Below, one piece after another: positions 25,597 to 35,342 of a DNA stretch of 64,000 nucleotides. The stretch comes from Gilvimarinus polysaccharolyticus (lineage in GTDB: Bacteria > Pseudomonadota > Gammaproteobacteria > Pseudomonadales > Cellvibrionaceae), in assembly GCF_001187555.1 (NCBI RefSeq), contig NZ_LFIJ01000001.1, positions 1,638,078 through 1,702,077 of the forward strand, in the 5' to 3' direction. The position numbers were made by a program, and so were the translations under genes. Position 1 is the first letter of the stretch. The number at the start of each line of letters is the position of its first letter. The notes beneath the pieces are model-generated. The model saw only the letters and a program-made list of their open reading frames with translations, did no database searches and was not told where the DNA came from.

Positions 25597-25626
25597 CTCG
25601 AGCCCAGTCAAAGTGAGTGGCTCGAG
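25597..25626 (-). terminator. Possible terminator between convergent operons
   Basis: CTCGAGCC (25597-25604) and GGCTCGAG (25619-25626) form a stem with a 14-base loop; on the minus strand TTTTAGTTTT follows. It would end the small lipoprotein gene at 25646 and perhaps also the sulfur operon from the other side. Confidence 0.45.
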
Positions 25627-25645
25627 CCTTTGAAATTAGCGCAGC

Positions 25646-25870
25646 TTACTGCAATAAGCCTTTTATCATATTGTTGAGCATTTGCTTTTGTGCCTCGACT
25701 GCGTTTTTACACTCATCGGTATCAACGCCTTTGCCTTGAACCATTTTTGTACTGCACTCTTGCAACACTTCAGCAAGCAGCTCGGGATCGTCGATAAGAT
25801 CTTCCACCGATGGAGTACCGCAAGCGGTTAGCAACCCCGACAGCAATACCAGCATTACTATTTTTTTCAT
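25646..25870 (-). CDS. Small lipoprotein (EexN-like)
   Basis: A 74-residue protein with a lipoprotein signal MKKIVMLVLLSGLLTACG (lipobox LTAC) and an acidic helical body SVEDLIDDPELLAEVLQECS, DTDECKNAVEAQKQML. The two further cysteines and the 'DPELL..VL.EC...EC.NA' pattern resemble EexN-type lipoproteins, but no conjugation genes are near. A good ribosome site (GGGAGATTAAA) stands before the ATG. Function unknown. Confidence 0.75.
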   Translation of the reverse strand: MKKIVMLVLLSGLLTACGTPSVEDLIDDPELLAEVLQECSTKMVQGKGVDTDECKNAVEAQKQMLNNMIKGLLQ

Positions 25871-25937
25871 TTTAATCTCCCTGCCCTAAAAATTTAGGCT
25901 GTTACGGTTGGGCAAAACTATAAACAGCTTAATTGTA

Positions 25938-26954
25938 TCAACGGCCCGCCTCTCCGGTAGACTCTCGCTCCAATATCCGACAGCTCATAATCGCCGCCGG
26001 TATTTGCACCGACTTACCTTTCAGTTGTTTTAACAACAGATCTACCGCCTTTGCCGCCATCTCGGCAATGGGCTGGCGTACCGTGGTAAGTGATGGGTAA
26101 ATTTGATGGGCAACCGGTGTATCGTCAAATCCAGCAACCGATAATTCGGCGGGCATTGTGATACTGCGATGGTGCGCCTCGATAATAACACCGGCGGCCA
26201 TATCGTCATTACTGGCAAAAATAGCACTGGGCGGGGTAGCGCTAGAGAGCAGCTCGCGGGCACATTCGCGGCCAGAATCGAAAGAGTTATAGCCTTGCAC
26301 GACCAAACTTTTATCCAGCACTAGATCGTTTTCTTTAAGCGCTGCCACATAACCTGTGTAGCGCTGAGTAACCGCACGGTGATCTGGGTGGCCAACAATA
26401 AAACCAATGCGCCGATGACCCAACTCAATCAACCGGCAAGTCATATCGTAAGCGGCTTCTTGATCGTTAGTTTGCACGTAGGGGCAAGCGTCTTTGTACT
26501 CGGTGGGAGACAGCCGAACAAAAGGTATACCCGCGCTTACCAGTGTCTGCACCAGCTCGGTCATATCCGATAGTGGCGGCGTGAGTATTAAGCCATCGAC
26601 CCGCCCTTGGCGCACCAACGCTAACACCTCCGTTAACAATTCGACAGTATCGCGCTTACAAGGGTGGATAAGTAGATCGTAGCCCGCGCGGCGGCAACTG
26701 GCCAAAGCGCCATCTTGAACATCAATGACATAGCTGGCACTGGGGTTGTCGTACAGCAGACCTAAAACGTAAGAGCGATTGGCCGCCAGCGAGCGGGCCG
26801 ACTGGCTTGGGCGGTAAGCCAACTCATCGATAGCGGCTTGGACCTTATCGCGGGTACTGGCCCGCACATTGGGCTCTTTATTCACCACCCGCGAGACGGT
26901 TTTCATAGAGACTCCAGCAAGCGCCGCGACGTCATCAATAGTTGCTTTAACCAA
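25938..26954 (-). CDS. LacI-family transcriptional repressor
   Basis: A 338-residue regulator: N-terminal helix-turn-helix ATIDDVAALAGVSMKTVSRV and hinge RPSQSARSLAANRSY, then the periplasmic-binding-protein-like sensor (DGLILTPPLS, VAGFDDTPVAHQIYPSLTTV). It is divergent from a GluP/NagP-type sugar transporter, and a perfect palindrome, TGACAGCGCTGTCA at 27056-27069, lies in the shared intergenic region, so it very probably represses that transporter. The likely inducer is a hexose or N-acetylglucosamine derivative; which one cannot be told from sequence alone. Confidence 0.92.
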   Translation of the reverse strand: MVKATIDDVAALAGVSMKTVSRVVNKEPNVRASTRDKVQAAIDELAYRPSQSARSLAANRSYVLGLLYDNPSASYVIDVQDGALASCRRAGYDLLIHPCKRDTVELLTEVLALVRQGRVDGLILTPPLSDMTELVQTLVSAGIPFVRLSPTEYKDACPYVQTNDQEAAYDMTCRLIELGHRRIGFIVGHPDHRAVTQRYTGYVAALKENDLVLDKSLVVQGYNSFDSGRECARELLSSATPPSAIFASNDDMAAGVIIEAHHRSITMPAELSVAGFDDTPVAHQIYPSLTTVRQPIAEMAAKAVDLLLKQLKGKSVQIPAAIMSCRILERESTGEAGR

Positions 26955-27054
26955 GAACTAGCCTCCCGATAAAAACTGCATTCTACCCCATTGCCGATAT
27001 TCTGCCCTATAAGACGTATTTTGCGCTATTAGTGATGCTTGGCAATGAAACGGG

Positions 27055-27083
27055 CTGACAGCGCTGTCACTTTGTTTTATAGT
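27055..27083 (+). promoter_or_regulatory. Promoter of the sugar transporter overlapped by a LacI-type operator
   Basis: The perfect 14-bp palindrome TGACAGCGCTGTCA (27056-27069) includes the -35 box CTGACA (27055-27060); after 17 bases comes TATAGT (27078-27083). It fits the pattern TGACARCGYTGTCA that I recall for NagR-type LacI regulators of Xanthomonas. Binding would occlude the -35. The predicted leader is about 160 bases. Confidence 0.75.
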
Positions 27084-27249
27084 GATCGCGCCTGATAACG
27101 GTAACGGCTCGCTTATGGCGTACCTCCGCTGCCAAAAAGATAAACACAATAAAGGCACACCTGACGCAAATAACTAGGGCCTGCCCTCCCTATACAACAG
27201 TAACTGCGTCCCTAAACTTAATAACAACGACTTCCTTCGAGGTGTATTT

Positions 27250-28566
27250 ATGGCAAGTGCCCCACAGAGTGTCGGTGCCCAAACGGCCACCCACGATACC
27301 AATAAAAATTATACCGGTCCGCTGGTTATCATCACTATCTTGTTCTTTATGTGGGGTTTGCTCACGGCAATGAACGATGTGCTGATCCCACATTTAAAGA
27401 ATGTTTATACCCTAACTTACACCCAAGCGATGATGGTGCAGTTTTGCTTCTTTTTTGCTTATGCGGTGGTTTCTTTACCCGCGGGCGCACTCATTCGTAA
27501 AATTGGCTATCAAAACGGTGCAGTTACTGGCCTTGTGATTGCAGGCTTTGGTTGTTTTTTGTTTTACCCCGCCTCTACCAGCACTTACACGGTATTTTTG
27601 ATCGCATTTTTTATTCTGGCCGCAGGTATTACCGTACTACAAGTAGCCGCCAACCCTTACGTAACCGTACTTGGGCCAGCGCGTACGGCCTCTAGCCGTC
27701 TTAACTTAACCCAAGCGTTTAACTCTTTGGGCACCACTATTGCCCCCGCTCTGGGTGGCCTGTTGATTTTAGCCGCCGCCGGTGAAGTGCTAGATCCATC
27801 TAGCTTGTCGGAGATGGAATCGGCCGCAATGAAAGCAAAAGAAGCCGCTGCGGTACAGATGCCTTACTTGGTATTGGCCGGCTCGCTGATTGCTTTGGCG
27901 ATTTTCTTTAAACTAGCTAAGCTGCCAAAAATCTCTCATGACGATGAGCCAGCCAATATAGCCGATGCCGCAGAAGCGCTAAAACACCCCACCACTAAAG
28001 ACTCTATTTTTAGCAAAACCCACTTAATGCTGGGTGCTCTTGGTCTGTTTATGTACGTCGGTGGTGAAGTTGCTATTGGTAGCTTTTTGGTCAACTTTTT
28101 AGGCGAGGGCAATATTGCCGGTCTAAAAGAGCATGAAGCCGCAAAATACGTGAGCTTTTATTGGGGCGGTGCGATGATCGGCCGGTTTATCGGCTTTGTG
28201 GTTATGCGCCACGTACAGCCCGGTAAAGTGTTGGCCTTTAACTGTATTGCCGCGATCAGCTTGGTGTTGGTTGCCGTGTTCTTTGATGGCAAGATCGCCA
28301 TGTGGTCGATCTTAGCTGTAGGTCTGTGTAACTCAATTATGTTCCCCACCATCTTCAGTATGGCGTTGTACCGTTTAGGCAAGTTCACCAGTCAAGGCTC
28401 TGGCCTGTTGTGTGTGGCCATTGTCGGCGGTGCGTTTATACCTTTACTACAAGGTGTACTGGCCGATAACATTGGCATCCAGATGTCGTTCTTACTACCA
28501 GCGTTATGCTACGTGTATATTCTGTTTTTTGGCTTTAAGTACGCCAACCTGTACAACGACAAATAA
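27250..28566 (+). CDS. Sugar MFS transporter (FucP/GluP/NagP family)
   Basis: A 438-residue integral membrane protein with twelve predicted helices. FFMWGLLTAMNDVLIPHLKN in helix 1, VLQVAANPYVTVLGP and SSRLNLTQAFNSLGTTIAP are the signatures of the fucose/glucose-galactose:H+ symporter (FucP/GGP) family. GAGGTG is six bases before the ATG. The divergent LacI regulator and its operator suggest substrate-inducible uptake of glucose, galactose or N-acetylglucosamine. No sugar kinase or deaminase lies next to it to decide between gluP and nagP. Confidence 0.92.
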   Translation: MASAPQSVGAQTATHDTNKNYTGPLVIITILFFMWGLLTAMNDVLIPHLKNVYTLTYTQAMMVQFCFFFAYAVVSLPAGALIRKIGYQNGAVTGLVIAGFGCFLFYPASTSTYTVFLIAFFILAAGITVLQVAANPYVTVLGPARTASSRLNLTQAFNSLGTTIAPALGGLLILAAAGEVLDPSSLSEMESAAMKAKEAAAVQMPYLVLAGSLIALAIFFKLAKLPKISHDDEPANIADAAEALKHPTTKDSIFSKTHLMLGALGLFMYVGGEVAIGSFLVNFLGEGNIAGLKEHEAAKYVSFYWGGAMIGRFIGFVVMRHVQPGKVLAFNCIAAISLVLVAVFFDGKIAMWSILAVGLCNSIMFPTIFSMALYRLGKFTSQGSGLLCVAIVGGAFIPLLQGVLADNIGIQMSFLLPALCYVYILFFGFKYANLYNDK

Positions 28567-28589
28567 GCACAAAAAGCGGGGCGACTCGC

Positions 28590-28629
28590 GCATAAAAAAG
28601 CCCGGTATATTTACCGGGCTTTTTTATGC
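28590..28629 (+). terminator. Terminator of the sugar transporter gene
   Basis: An 18-bp perfect stem GCATAAAAAAGCCCGGTA / TACCGGGCTTTTTTATGC with loop TATT. The A and T runs make it bidirectional; the L,D-transpeptidase gene ends at 28696 on the other strand. Confidence 0.92.
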
Positions 28630-28695
28630 CTATATGGTGTAGCGCCTAAGTAAAGTGGCCGCCTTAACCGGCAGCAATAGCCCCTTGCGACATAG

Positions 28696-29169
28696 CTACC
28701 AATTTATTTGAATCGGCGTGCCGACTTTCACCAAACTCATAAATTCGTCCATTTCTTTATTTTTTAAAGCAATACAACCGTTCGTCCAATTAAACTGCTG
28801 AGTGATCGGGGCGAGCCAGCCTAATCCGTTACGTTGCCCATGCACCATAATAAACCCGCCGGGCGAAACCCCTACTTTCTTTGCGTTCTCTCGATCTTGT
28901 TTATTTGGATATGAGATATGCATAGCACGATAGAAAGCAGAATCTTCTTTTTTGTAATCGAGGCTGTAAATACCCTCTGGAGTCTTTTCATCTCCCTCTT
29001 GCTGTTTGTGACCTTTAGGGTTTGCACCAAATGCAACATGATATTCTTGCACAAGCCGCTCCCCATCCAGCAAGCGCATTTTGCCAATAGATTTCTCTAC
29101 CGTCACCAAATCAACTTCAGCAAAACTAACATGTGCCAAAACGACCATAAGCAATGCACTGTATCTCAC
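28696..29169 (-). CDS. Periplasmic L,D-transpeptidase family protein (YkuD domain)
   Basis: A 157-residue secreted protein: signal peptide MRYSALLMVVLAHVSFA, then one YkuD domain with the catalytic motif His110 (FIMVHGQRNG) and Cys132 (NWTNGCIALKN). EGDEKTPEGIYSL matches the conserved 'TP.G.Y' strand. Short stand-alone members resemble ErfK-like peptidoglycan cross-linking or lipoprotein-attaching enzymes or DpaA-type amidases; which activity applies is open. It ends the run of minus-strand genes after the DUF4380 lipoprotein. Confidence 0.9.
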   Translation of the reverse strand: MRYSALLMVVLAHVSFAEVDLVTVEKSIGKMRLLDGERLVQEYHVAFGANPKGHKQQEGDEKTPEGIYSLDYKKEDSAFYRAMHISYPNKQDRENAKKVGVSPGGFIMVHGQRNGLGWLAPITQQFNWTNGCIALKNKEMDEFMSLVKVGTPIQINW

Positions 29170-29184
29170 GGCGTATCCCTGCGC

Positions 29185-30144
29185 TTATAAAGTACGGGCA
29201 CGACCGGCCAAAGTGCGAGCACGCTTAATAAGCGCCTCGCGCGTTGCGTTGGGGGCTGCGCGATCACACAGCCAAATCACTTGCCACTGTAACGTTTGGC
29301 CCGGCATTAAGGTGGTTAAAAAACCCTGCTGCTCAAGCTCGATATAAGTGTTTTCACCATTGGCATACACCTCTATCTCACCTTCACCCGGCGCCATTAA
29401 TTGCGCGGGCACGTTACTAAACGCCTTAACCAACAGCCAATCATTATTGTGATACGCCAGCCAACCCTCTTCACCATCGGTCATCAACTTATGATTGTCA
29501 GGGCCAATGCCAGCAACGGGATAATCAAACCAACTGACATTATCAATGGCAGTTAATGGTAAGGGCGCAAACTGCCCTTTGATGGGTGGCGTTTCGCCGG
29601 TAGGGAAAAACACAGAACCCGCGGCTGGCAAGCGGGTAATCTCCCACGGTGCCAAGGTAATAGGCTGATCGGCATGGCTAGTAATACGGTAGTTAACAAC
29701 AAGGGTGTTGCTAATATCACCCAAGCGATAATGCTTAGAAAATGACACTTGTAAGTCAGGGTCTACTGCACTGGTTAAGCGCACCCCAGCATCGGTCACG
29801 CTCAGCTGATACGGATCAGAATCCAGTGTTGCCGGCGGTGGCCAACCCCAATTTTTCTGCGGGCTAGGCCACAGTACACTGCCCCAGTTATTACCCTCGG
29901 TATCGCGCTCGGTGATTAAACGCTCTTTGCCGGCAAAACGCAGCGAGCTAATACGCCCGCCTTTACTGGGAACAATATTAAGCGCTAAATCACCGCGGCG
30001 AAATTTAATATTATCGGGACTTAAGGTGATGTAATCAGGCAGAGTTACGGCGCTTTCTGTAACGCGCTCGGTGGCCGAAGAGGACGGTGCCGGGCCACAA
30101 CCAGCGGCGAACAAAATGGCAGCAAGCAGTGAACACAAACGCAT
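29185..30144 (-). CDS. DUF4380 lipoprotein
   Basis: A 319-residue lipoprotein (MRLCSLLAAILFAAGCGP, lipobox FAAGC) whose body fits DUF4380: GGRISSLRFAGKERLI, NWGSVLWPSPQKNWGWPPP, PWEITRLPAAGSVFFPTG. The fold resembles aldose-epimerase-like β-sandwiches, suggesting carbohydrate binding, but no catalytic residues are assigned. The C-terminus carries a short duplication, RARTLAGRARTL. The ATG at 30144 follows AAGGGTG. The gene lies ten bases downstream of cnoX. Confidence 0.82.
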   Translation of the reverse strand: MRLCSLLAAILFAAGCGPAPSSSATERVTESAVTLPDYITLSPDNIKFRRGDLALNIVPSKGGRISSLRFAGKERLITERDTEGNNWGSVLWPSPQKNWGWPPPATLDSDPYQLSVTDAGVRLTSAVDPDLQVSFSKHYRLGDISNTLVVNYRITSHADQPITLAPWEITRLPAAGSVFFPTGETPPIKGQFAPLPLTAIDNVSWFDYPVAGIGPDNHKLMTDGEEGWLAYHNNDWLLVKAFSNVPAQLMAPGEGEIEVYANGENTYIELEQQGFLTTLMPGQTLQWQVIWLCDRAAPNATREALIKRARTLAGRARTL

Positions 30145-30154
30145 AGTCACACCC

Positions 30155-31003
30155 TTAATACAATAAGGTAAATAATTTACGCTGGTACTCAACAGCTAAC
30201 GGGTCGCCTTTGCCCAACGTGGCAAGAATATCGGTCAATGCTTTACGTGCAGCACCGTCATTAAAAGTGCGATCGCGCTTAAAAATATCAAGCAATAATT
30301 CCAGCGCTTGGCGATGTTGTGCCTCGGCATTGAGCTGTAGCGCCAAAGCGTAAGCGATTGTTAAATCATCGGGGTTTTGCTCGTAATCGGCGGCGAGCTT
30401 TTCCAGCTCGGGGGAGCCTGCCGATTGTTTTTTAAGCTCTACCAAGGCAACCGCCTGCTCATAGATACCGTCTTGCTCGGCCAGCTTAATATTAACCAAT
30501 AAAGCTTCAGCTTCTTCTAGGCGGTTTAATTCGGCGTAACACAGAGCCGTTAGCGCGGCGATGTGAGGCAACTGATTAGATTCCTCTAGCGCTTGGCGCA
30601 GTAGTGGTAGCGCATCGGCATAACTTGCTTCATCTAAGTACGCGCGCGCTTGGCCCAGCGTTGCCTCCCAAGCTTTAGGCAAATACTTATCTAGCATCTC
30701 GCGTATTTGCGGCTCGGGTTGGGCGCCAGCAAAGCCATCTACCGGTTGCCCATCTTTAATAAGCATTACCGTAGGCACACTGCGCACACCAAATTGCGAG
30801 GCGAGCATTTGTTGCTCATCGGCGTTAATTTTAGCCAGCACTAAATCACTTGGATACTCACTGGCAATTTTTTCCAGTAACGGTACCAGTGTTTTACAGG
30901 GCTCACTCCAATCGGCCCAAAAATCGACCATAACCAATGTGTTAAATGATGCATCGATAATATGTTGCTGAGCGTTTTCTGCGGTAACGTTGACGATATT
31001 CAT
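30155..31003 (-). CDS. cnoX: Thioredoxin-like chaperone-holdase CnoX (YbbN)
   Basis: A 282-residue protein: thioredoxin domain (residues 1-110, NTLVMVDFWADWSEPCKTLV, RSVPTVMLIKDGQPV) followed by TPR-like helices (ALPLLRQALEESNQLPHIAA, LALQLNAEAQHRQALELLLD). The active-site motif is S33-E-P-C36, so the first cysteine of CxxC is lost, as in E. coli CnoX, which acts as a chlorine-activated holdase and not as an oxidoreductase. The ATG at 31003 gives the usual N-terminus MNIVNVTAEN. Confidence 0.9.
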   Translation of the reverse strand: MNIVNVTAENAQQHIIDASFNTLVMVDFWADWSEPCKTLVPLLEKIASEYPSDLVLAKINADEQQMLASQFGVRSVPTVMLIKDGQPVDGFAGAQPEPQIREMLDKYLPKAWEATLGQARAYLDEASYADALPLLRQALEESNQLPHIAALTALCYAELNRLEEAEALLVNIKLAEQDGIYEQAVALVELKKQSAGSPELEKLAADYEQNPDDLTIAYALALQLNAEAQHRQALELLLDIFKRDRTFNDGAARKALTDILATLGKGDPLAVEYQRKLFTLLY

Positions 31004-31031
31004 AGCCGTGTTCTTTGGTTGCGTTGAGGTT

Positions 31032-31568
31032 TTAGGGCAGCTCGCTAAGTGGTGCGATATTAACCGACTGCGTGGCACTGCTAAAAAAGGCGCTGCCCTC
31101 AGAAATACACACCGACAATGTCATATTTTTTTCTGCAAGCCTTGCAAGCTCTGCTACTTCTGTCTCTTTTAAATGGCGCACGGTTAAGTTTTGAAACTTA
31201 GCAAACTCACTCGCATTGGCCTGCCACCAATGATCGCGACCGCGACCACTGGTGTAGATTTTTTGCGCACCCGAGCGCGAGCGACCTTTTTTAACCCGAT
31301 CGATACTCGGTTGGCCAACCTCGATCCACTGATGAATCACACCAGCTGGGTCAACTTCCCACAAGTCGGGTTCGTCGTCGGTCGATAGACCTTTACCAAA
31401 AATTAAATCGTCCGAGGCATCAAAGCAATACGCCAGTAGGCGAATCATCATGCGCTCTTCGGTCTCGGACGGATGGCGCGCCAGAGTCAATTTAGTGTCG
31501 CTATAAACATGCCGATCAGTATCCGACAAGTTTAAATTCACTTTATACACACTGGCGCCTAGAGCCAT
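31032..31568 (-). CDS. YaeQ family protein
   Basis: A 178-residue protein matching YaeQ throughout: MALGASVYKVNLNLSDTDRH, RMMIRLLAYCFDASDDLIFG, DLWEVDPAGVIHQWIEVGQP, DHWWQANASEFAKFQNLTV. The structure resembles PD-(D/E)XK nucleases; the cellular role is not settled (it was once proposed to replace RfaH). It starts three bases after lysS ends, so it is probably co-transcribed with it. Confidence 0.92.
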   Translation of the reverse strand: MALGASVYKVNLNLSDTDRHVYSDTKLTLARHPSETEERMMIRLLAYCFDASDDLIFGKGLSTDDEPDLWEVDPAGVIHQWIEVGQPSIDRVKKGRSRSGAQKIYTSGRGRDHWWQANASEFAKFQNLTVRHLKETEVAELARLAEKNMTLSVCISEGSAFFSSATQSVNIAPLSELP

Positions 31569-31571
31569 ACG

Positions 31572-33062
31572 TTACTCCGGACGCATGTGCGGAAACAACA
31601 ACACGTCGCGAATGGTAGAGGCGTTTGCAAACAGCATAACCAAACGGTCGATACCAATGCCCTGCCCTGCGGTTGGCGGCAAGCCGTACTCTAGCGCCCG
31701 AACGTAATCGGCATCGTAGTGCATCGCCTCAATATCGCCGGCGTCCTTCTCGGCCACTTGCGCTTTAAAACGCTCGGCTTGATCTTCGGCATCGTTCAGC
31801 TCGCTAAAGCCGTTAGCGAGTTCACGTCCGCCGATAAAAAACTCAAACCGTTCGGTAACAAAATCATCATCGTCTGAGCGACGCGCCAATGGCGATACTT
31901 CGGTAGGGTACTGGGTAATAAAGGTTGGCTGATCCAGCAGATGCTCGACGGTCGCCTCAAAGATTTCGATTTGTACTTTACCCAAGCCGTAACCGTCTTT
32001 TAGCGGGATGTTAAGCTTTTTAGCCACGCCGCGGGCAGAATCTAAATCGCTGATATCAGCAGCGGTTAAATCTGGGTTGTACTTTAAGATCGAATCAAAC
32101 ACGCTTAAGCGTGCAAACGGCTTGGCAAAATCGTATTCGCTGTCTTGATACACTACGGTAGTGGTGCCCATAAGCGACTCACACAGTTTGCGCAGCATGT
32201 CTTCCGTTAAATCCATCAGGTCGTTGTAATCAGCGTAGGCCTGATAAAACTCCAACATGGTGAACTCGGGGTTATGCCGAGTTGATACACCTTCGTTACG
32301 GAAGTTACGGTTAATTTCATACACGCGCTCAAAGCCACCTACCACTAATCGCTTAAGGTACAGCTCGGGTGCAATTCGCAGATACATGTCGATATCCAGC
32401 GCATTGTGATGGGTCACAAACGGCCGCGCGGTAGCACCACCGGGAATCACTTGCAGCATAGGGGTTTCGACTTCCATAAAGTCTTTACCGTCTAGGTAGC
32501 TGCGAATAAAGCTTACGCACTTAGAGCGCAGACGAAAAGTATCGCGCACTTCGGGGTTCATTATTAAATCTACGTAGCGCTGACGATACCGTGTTTCTTG
32601 ATCAGCCAAGCCGTGGTATTTTTCGGGCAGTGGGCGCAACGATTTAGTCAGCAGCGTCCACTCGGTTAAGTTAACGTATAGGTCACCTTTACCCGATTTA
32701 TGAATCGGGCCGGTGCCGCCAACAATATCGCCCACATCCCATTGGCCATCGCTTTCTTTAATGTCTTTTTGCACGCTTTTATGGGCGTAAAACTGAATCG
32801 AGCCCACGGCGTCTTGTATCAGCATAAACGGCCCGCGCTTGGCCATAATACGGCCGGCTACGGTGACGTGATGATCCAGCTCTTCTAGCTCTTCTTTGCC
32901 TTTTTCACCAAACTCGGCCTGAAGTTCGGCGCTGGTATTAGTGCGTCGAAATTTATTAGGGAACGGGTTGCCACGCTCACGAATGGCGGCCAGCTTAGCG
33001 CGGCGCTCGGTGATTAATTTGTTTTCATCTGGAACATTGCTTGGGGTGTTATCGTTGCTCAT
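31572..33062 (-). CDS. lysS: Lysine-tRNA ligase
   Basis: A 496-residue class II synthetase. An OB-fold anticodon domain ([20 protein letters not shown]) is followed by class II motifs: motif 2 [20 protein letters not shown] with [12 protein letters not shown], and motif 3 [18 protein letters not shown]. The N-terminal [20 protein letters not shown] is typical of LysS. I use ATG 33062 ([10 protein letters not shown]) rather than a GTG nine bases upstream. It follows prfB closely (27 bases), the classical prfB-lysS arrangement. Confidence 0.96.
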   Translation of the reverse strand: MSNDNTPSNVPDENKLITERRAKLAAIRERGNPFPNKFRRTNTSAELQAEFGEKGKEELEELDHHVTVAGRIMAKRGPFMLIQDAVGSIQFYAHKSVQKDIKESDGQWDVGDIVGGTGPIHKSGKGDLYVNLTEWTLLTKSLRPLPEKYHGLADQETRYRQRYVDLIMNPEVRDTFRLRSKCVSFIRSYLDGKDFMEVETPMLQVIPGGATARPFVTHHNALDIDMYLRIAPELYLKRLVVGGFERVYEINRNFRNEGVSTRHNPEFTMLEFYQAYADYNDLMDLTEDMLRKLCESLMGTTTVVYQDSEYDFAKPFARLSVFDSILKYNPDLTAADISDLDSARGVAKKLNIPLKDGYGLGKVQIEIFEATVEHLLDQPTFITQYPTEVSPLARRSDDDDFVTERFEFFIGGRELANGFSELNDAEDQAERFKAQVAEKDAGDIEAMHYDADYVRALEYGLPPTAGQGIGIDRLVMLFANASTIRDVLLFPHMRPE

Positions 33063-33089
33063 AAAAGTCACTTAATGGTGTGAGTTCGA

Positions 33090-34185
33090 TTAAAGTCCAG
33101 CCTTCAGGCTCGCTTCAATAAATTGATCCAGCGAGCCATCTAATACATTTTGGCAATTGCTGGTTTGCACGCCGGTGCGCAAGTCTTTAATGCGTTGATC
33201 ATCTAACACATAGGAGCGAATTTGACTGCCCCAGCCGATATCCGACTTAGTGTCTTCCAGCGCTTGTTTATCGGCGTTGCGTTTCTGGATTTCTAGTTCG
33301 TACAATTTTGCACGCAGCATCTTCCAAGCTTTATCGCGGTTAGCGTGCTGCGAGCGCTCGCTTTGGCACTGCACGACAACATTTGTTGGCTCGTGAGTTA
33401 AACGCACCGCCGAATCGGTTTTGTTAATGTGCTGACCACCCGCACCCGAAGCGCGGTAGGTATCGGTGCGAACATCAGAGGGGTTGATATCGATTTCGAT
33501 ATCGTCATCGATCTCGGGGGAGACAAACACCGAGCAAAACGAGGTATGGCGACGGTTGCCTGAGTCGAACGGCGATTTACGCACTAAGCGGTGTACACCG
33601 GTTTCGGTGCGCAACCAACCAAAAGCGTATTCACCCTCAAAGCGGACAGTCGCACTTTTAATACCTGCTACATCGCCGGCCGATGCTTCTTCTAGCGAGA
33701 CTTTAAAGCCTTTCGCCTCGCCCCAACGCAGGTACATGCGCAGCACGATTTCGGCCCAGTCTTGGGCCTCGGTGCCACCAGAGCCTGACTGAATGTCCAA
33801 ATAGGCGCTATTGGCGTCCATCTCGCCCGAGAACATACGCCGAAACTCTAGCTTTTGCAGCTGCTGATCGAGCGCTTCAATCTCGTCGATGACCTCGCTC
33901 AGGCTGTCCTCATCGCCCTCTTCTTTGGCCATTTCCAACAGTTCTGTACCGTCGGCAACACCTGCGTCTAAATCGTCGATAGTTTTTACGACATCTTCAA
34001 GTGAAGATCGCTCTTTACCCAACGTTTGGGCCCGCTCGGGGTCGTTCCAAACGTCGGGTTCACCAAGCTCTAGCTCAACTTCAGTTAAGCGCTCTTTTTT
34101 GGTGTCGTAGTCAAAGATACCCCCTAAGCACGTTGGTGCGCGCTTTAAGGTCTTTTAATGCGGTGAGGTGCGGATTAATTTCCAT
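33090..34185 (-). CDS. prfB: Peptide chain release factor 2 with programmed +1 frameshift
   Basis: The gene starts at ATG 34185 ([20 protein letters not shown]) and after 24 codons meets an in-frame TGA at 34113-34111. Ribosomes shift +1 at CTT TGA and continue in the frame from DYDTKKERL to the stop at 33090, giving about 364 residues. The product carries the RF2 stop-codon motif SPFDSG and the GGQ catalytic loop ([14 protein letters not shown]), and recognises UGA and UAA. The frameshift lets RF2 regulate its own synthesis. Confidence 0.97.
34111..34125 (-). promoter_or_regulatory. prfB programmed frameshift site
   Basis: On the minus strand the sequence is AGGGGGTATCTTTGAC: an internal Shine-Dalgarno (AGGGGG) three bases before the slippery CTT, then TGA and C. 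This is the classical autoregulatory element of bacterial prfB, where low RF2 favours the +1 shift. Confidence 0.96.
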
Positions 34186-34256
34186 GGTTACCACTGTTTA
34201 ATATTGCCGTCTAAAAGGCGCGCATTCTACCCTAAAAACGGCGCGCACACTATCAT

Positions 34257-35342
34257 CTACGCCCCGCCCCAGACGTTCATAATCACCGCCACCAACAACA
34301 CTTGCGGCAACACTACTAAGGGCAAAAACAGTGCTGTTTTCCATGACTTCATAGTGTCTTTGATCACCATAATCTCGGTGTAATCCGTAGCCACACCGGC
34401 CATTAAAAACATAAAGCTATTGCCCGGTGCGCGAGCGCGGTTCATAAGATCGGCGGCGATTGGGGTTGAGCCTTCTGAACACACCTCGATAATAGTTGCC
34501 GCCACCATAGTAAACAGCAACCCTATAACCGATGGGCCAAACCACTGCTGAAACACCTCTACCGAGACAAATGCCCGAATTGCTGCGGCCAACAACACGC
34601 CAAATAACAACCAGCGCAGCACCATACGCGAGCCTTTCAAACCCTCACTTACAACCCCACCCCAAGCACTAGGGCGCCAACTAATATTGCCCCACAACGT
34701 ACGCAATTGTGGCTTTAATGGAGCAACCGGGTGATCGGCCTCAAGTGTGGCGGGGTTATCTTCTAAGCGGCGACGTTTGACCAAATTGTCAAAAATCAAA
34801 CCCGCGGCAATACCAATCACCATTGAGACGACAATAAACAATAATGTCCAACCCACACCTATTAACGCAAACATAATGATTGTCAGCGATAGCGAGTTCC
34901 ATGGGCTGGCGATCAAAAAGGCCATAACTTGACCTAGGCTCGCACCTTTTTGATAGAGCTTCATGCCCACCATCAAGATGCCGTGACTGCATAAATCGAG
35001 CAGCACACCAGCGGCAGTAGCGCGCACGATACCGCTAAATGTGCCGCCGCGCCCGAGCAACGACACCACTAGCTGCTGCGGCACAAAGTGCAGCAGGCCG
35101 ACAAATACAATGCCCACCAGCACCCCCCACCACATGGTATTTAACAACTCAAAGACACCGTGGCTAAAGTGCTTAAACCACTCGGGGCCGCCAAAGCCCA
35201 AGGCGTAGGCACCATAAAACAATACGCACAAGGTGAGCGAACCCCACAGTAAATAATCTACCTTGCGCTTTGCCGAGCTGGCGCAGTGGTTGCTGGTATT
35301 GTTATCGTCTTTTGTCGGTTGTGGTTCGCAACAACTACTCAT
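34257..35342 (-). CDS. SO_0444-type Cu/Zn efflux permease
   Basis: A 361-residue membrane protein of the DUF318/ArsP-like permease family with about ten helices. The N-terminal cytoplasmic stretch is Cys-rich (MSSCCEPQ, SNHCASS), suggesting metal binding; conserved segments include LLDLCSHGILMVGMKLYQKG, LIASPWNSLSLTIIMF and EVCSEGSTPIAADLMNRARA with APGNSFMFLMAGVATDYTE. Its ATG overlaps the end of the upstream MerR gene by eight bases, so the regulator and permease form one operon for metal resistance. Shewanella SO_0443/SO_0444 has the same layout. Confidence 0.85.
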   Translation of the reverse strand: MSSCCEPQPTKDDNNTSNHCASSAKRKVDYLLWGSLTLCVLFYGAYALGFGGPEWFKHFSHGVFELLNTMWWGVLVGIVFVGLLHFVPQQLVVSLLGRGGTFSGIVRATAAGVLLDLCSHGILMVGMKLYQKGASLGQVMAFLIASPWNSLSLTIIMFALIGVGWTLLFIVVSMVIGIAAGLIFDNLVKRRRLEDNPATLEADHPVAPLKPQLRTLWGNISWRPSAWGGVVSEGLKGSRMVLRWLLFGVLLAAAIRAFVSVEVFQQWFGPSVIGLLFTMVAATIIEVCSEGSTPIAADLMNRARAPGNSFMFLMAGVATDYTEIMVIKDTMKSWKTALFLPLVVLPQVLLVAVIMNVWGGA

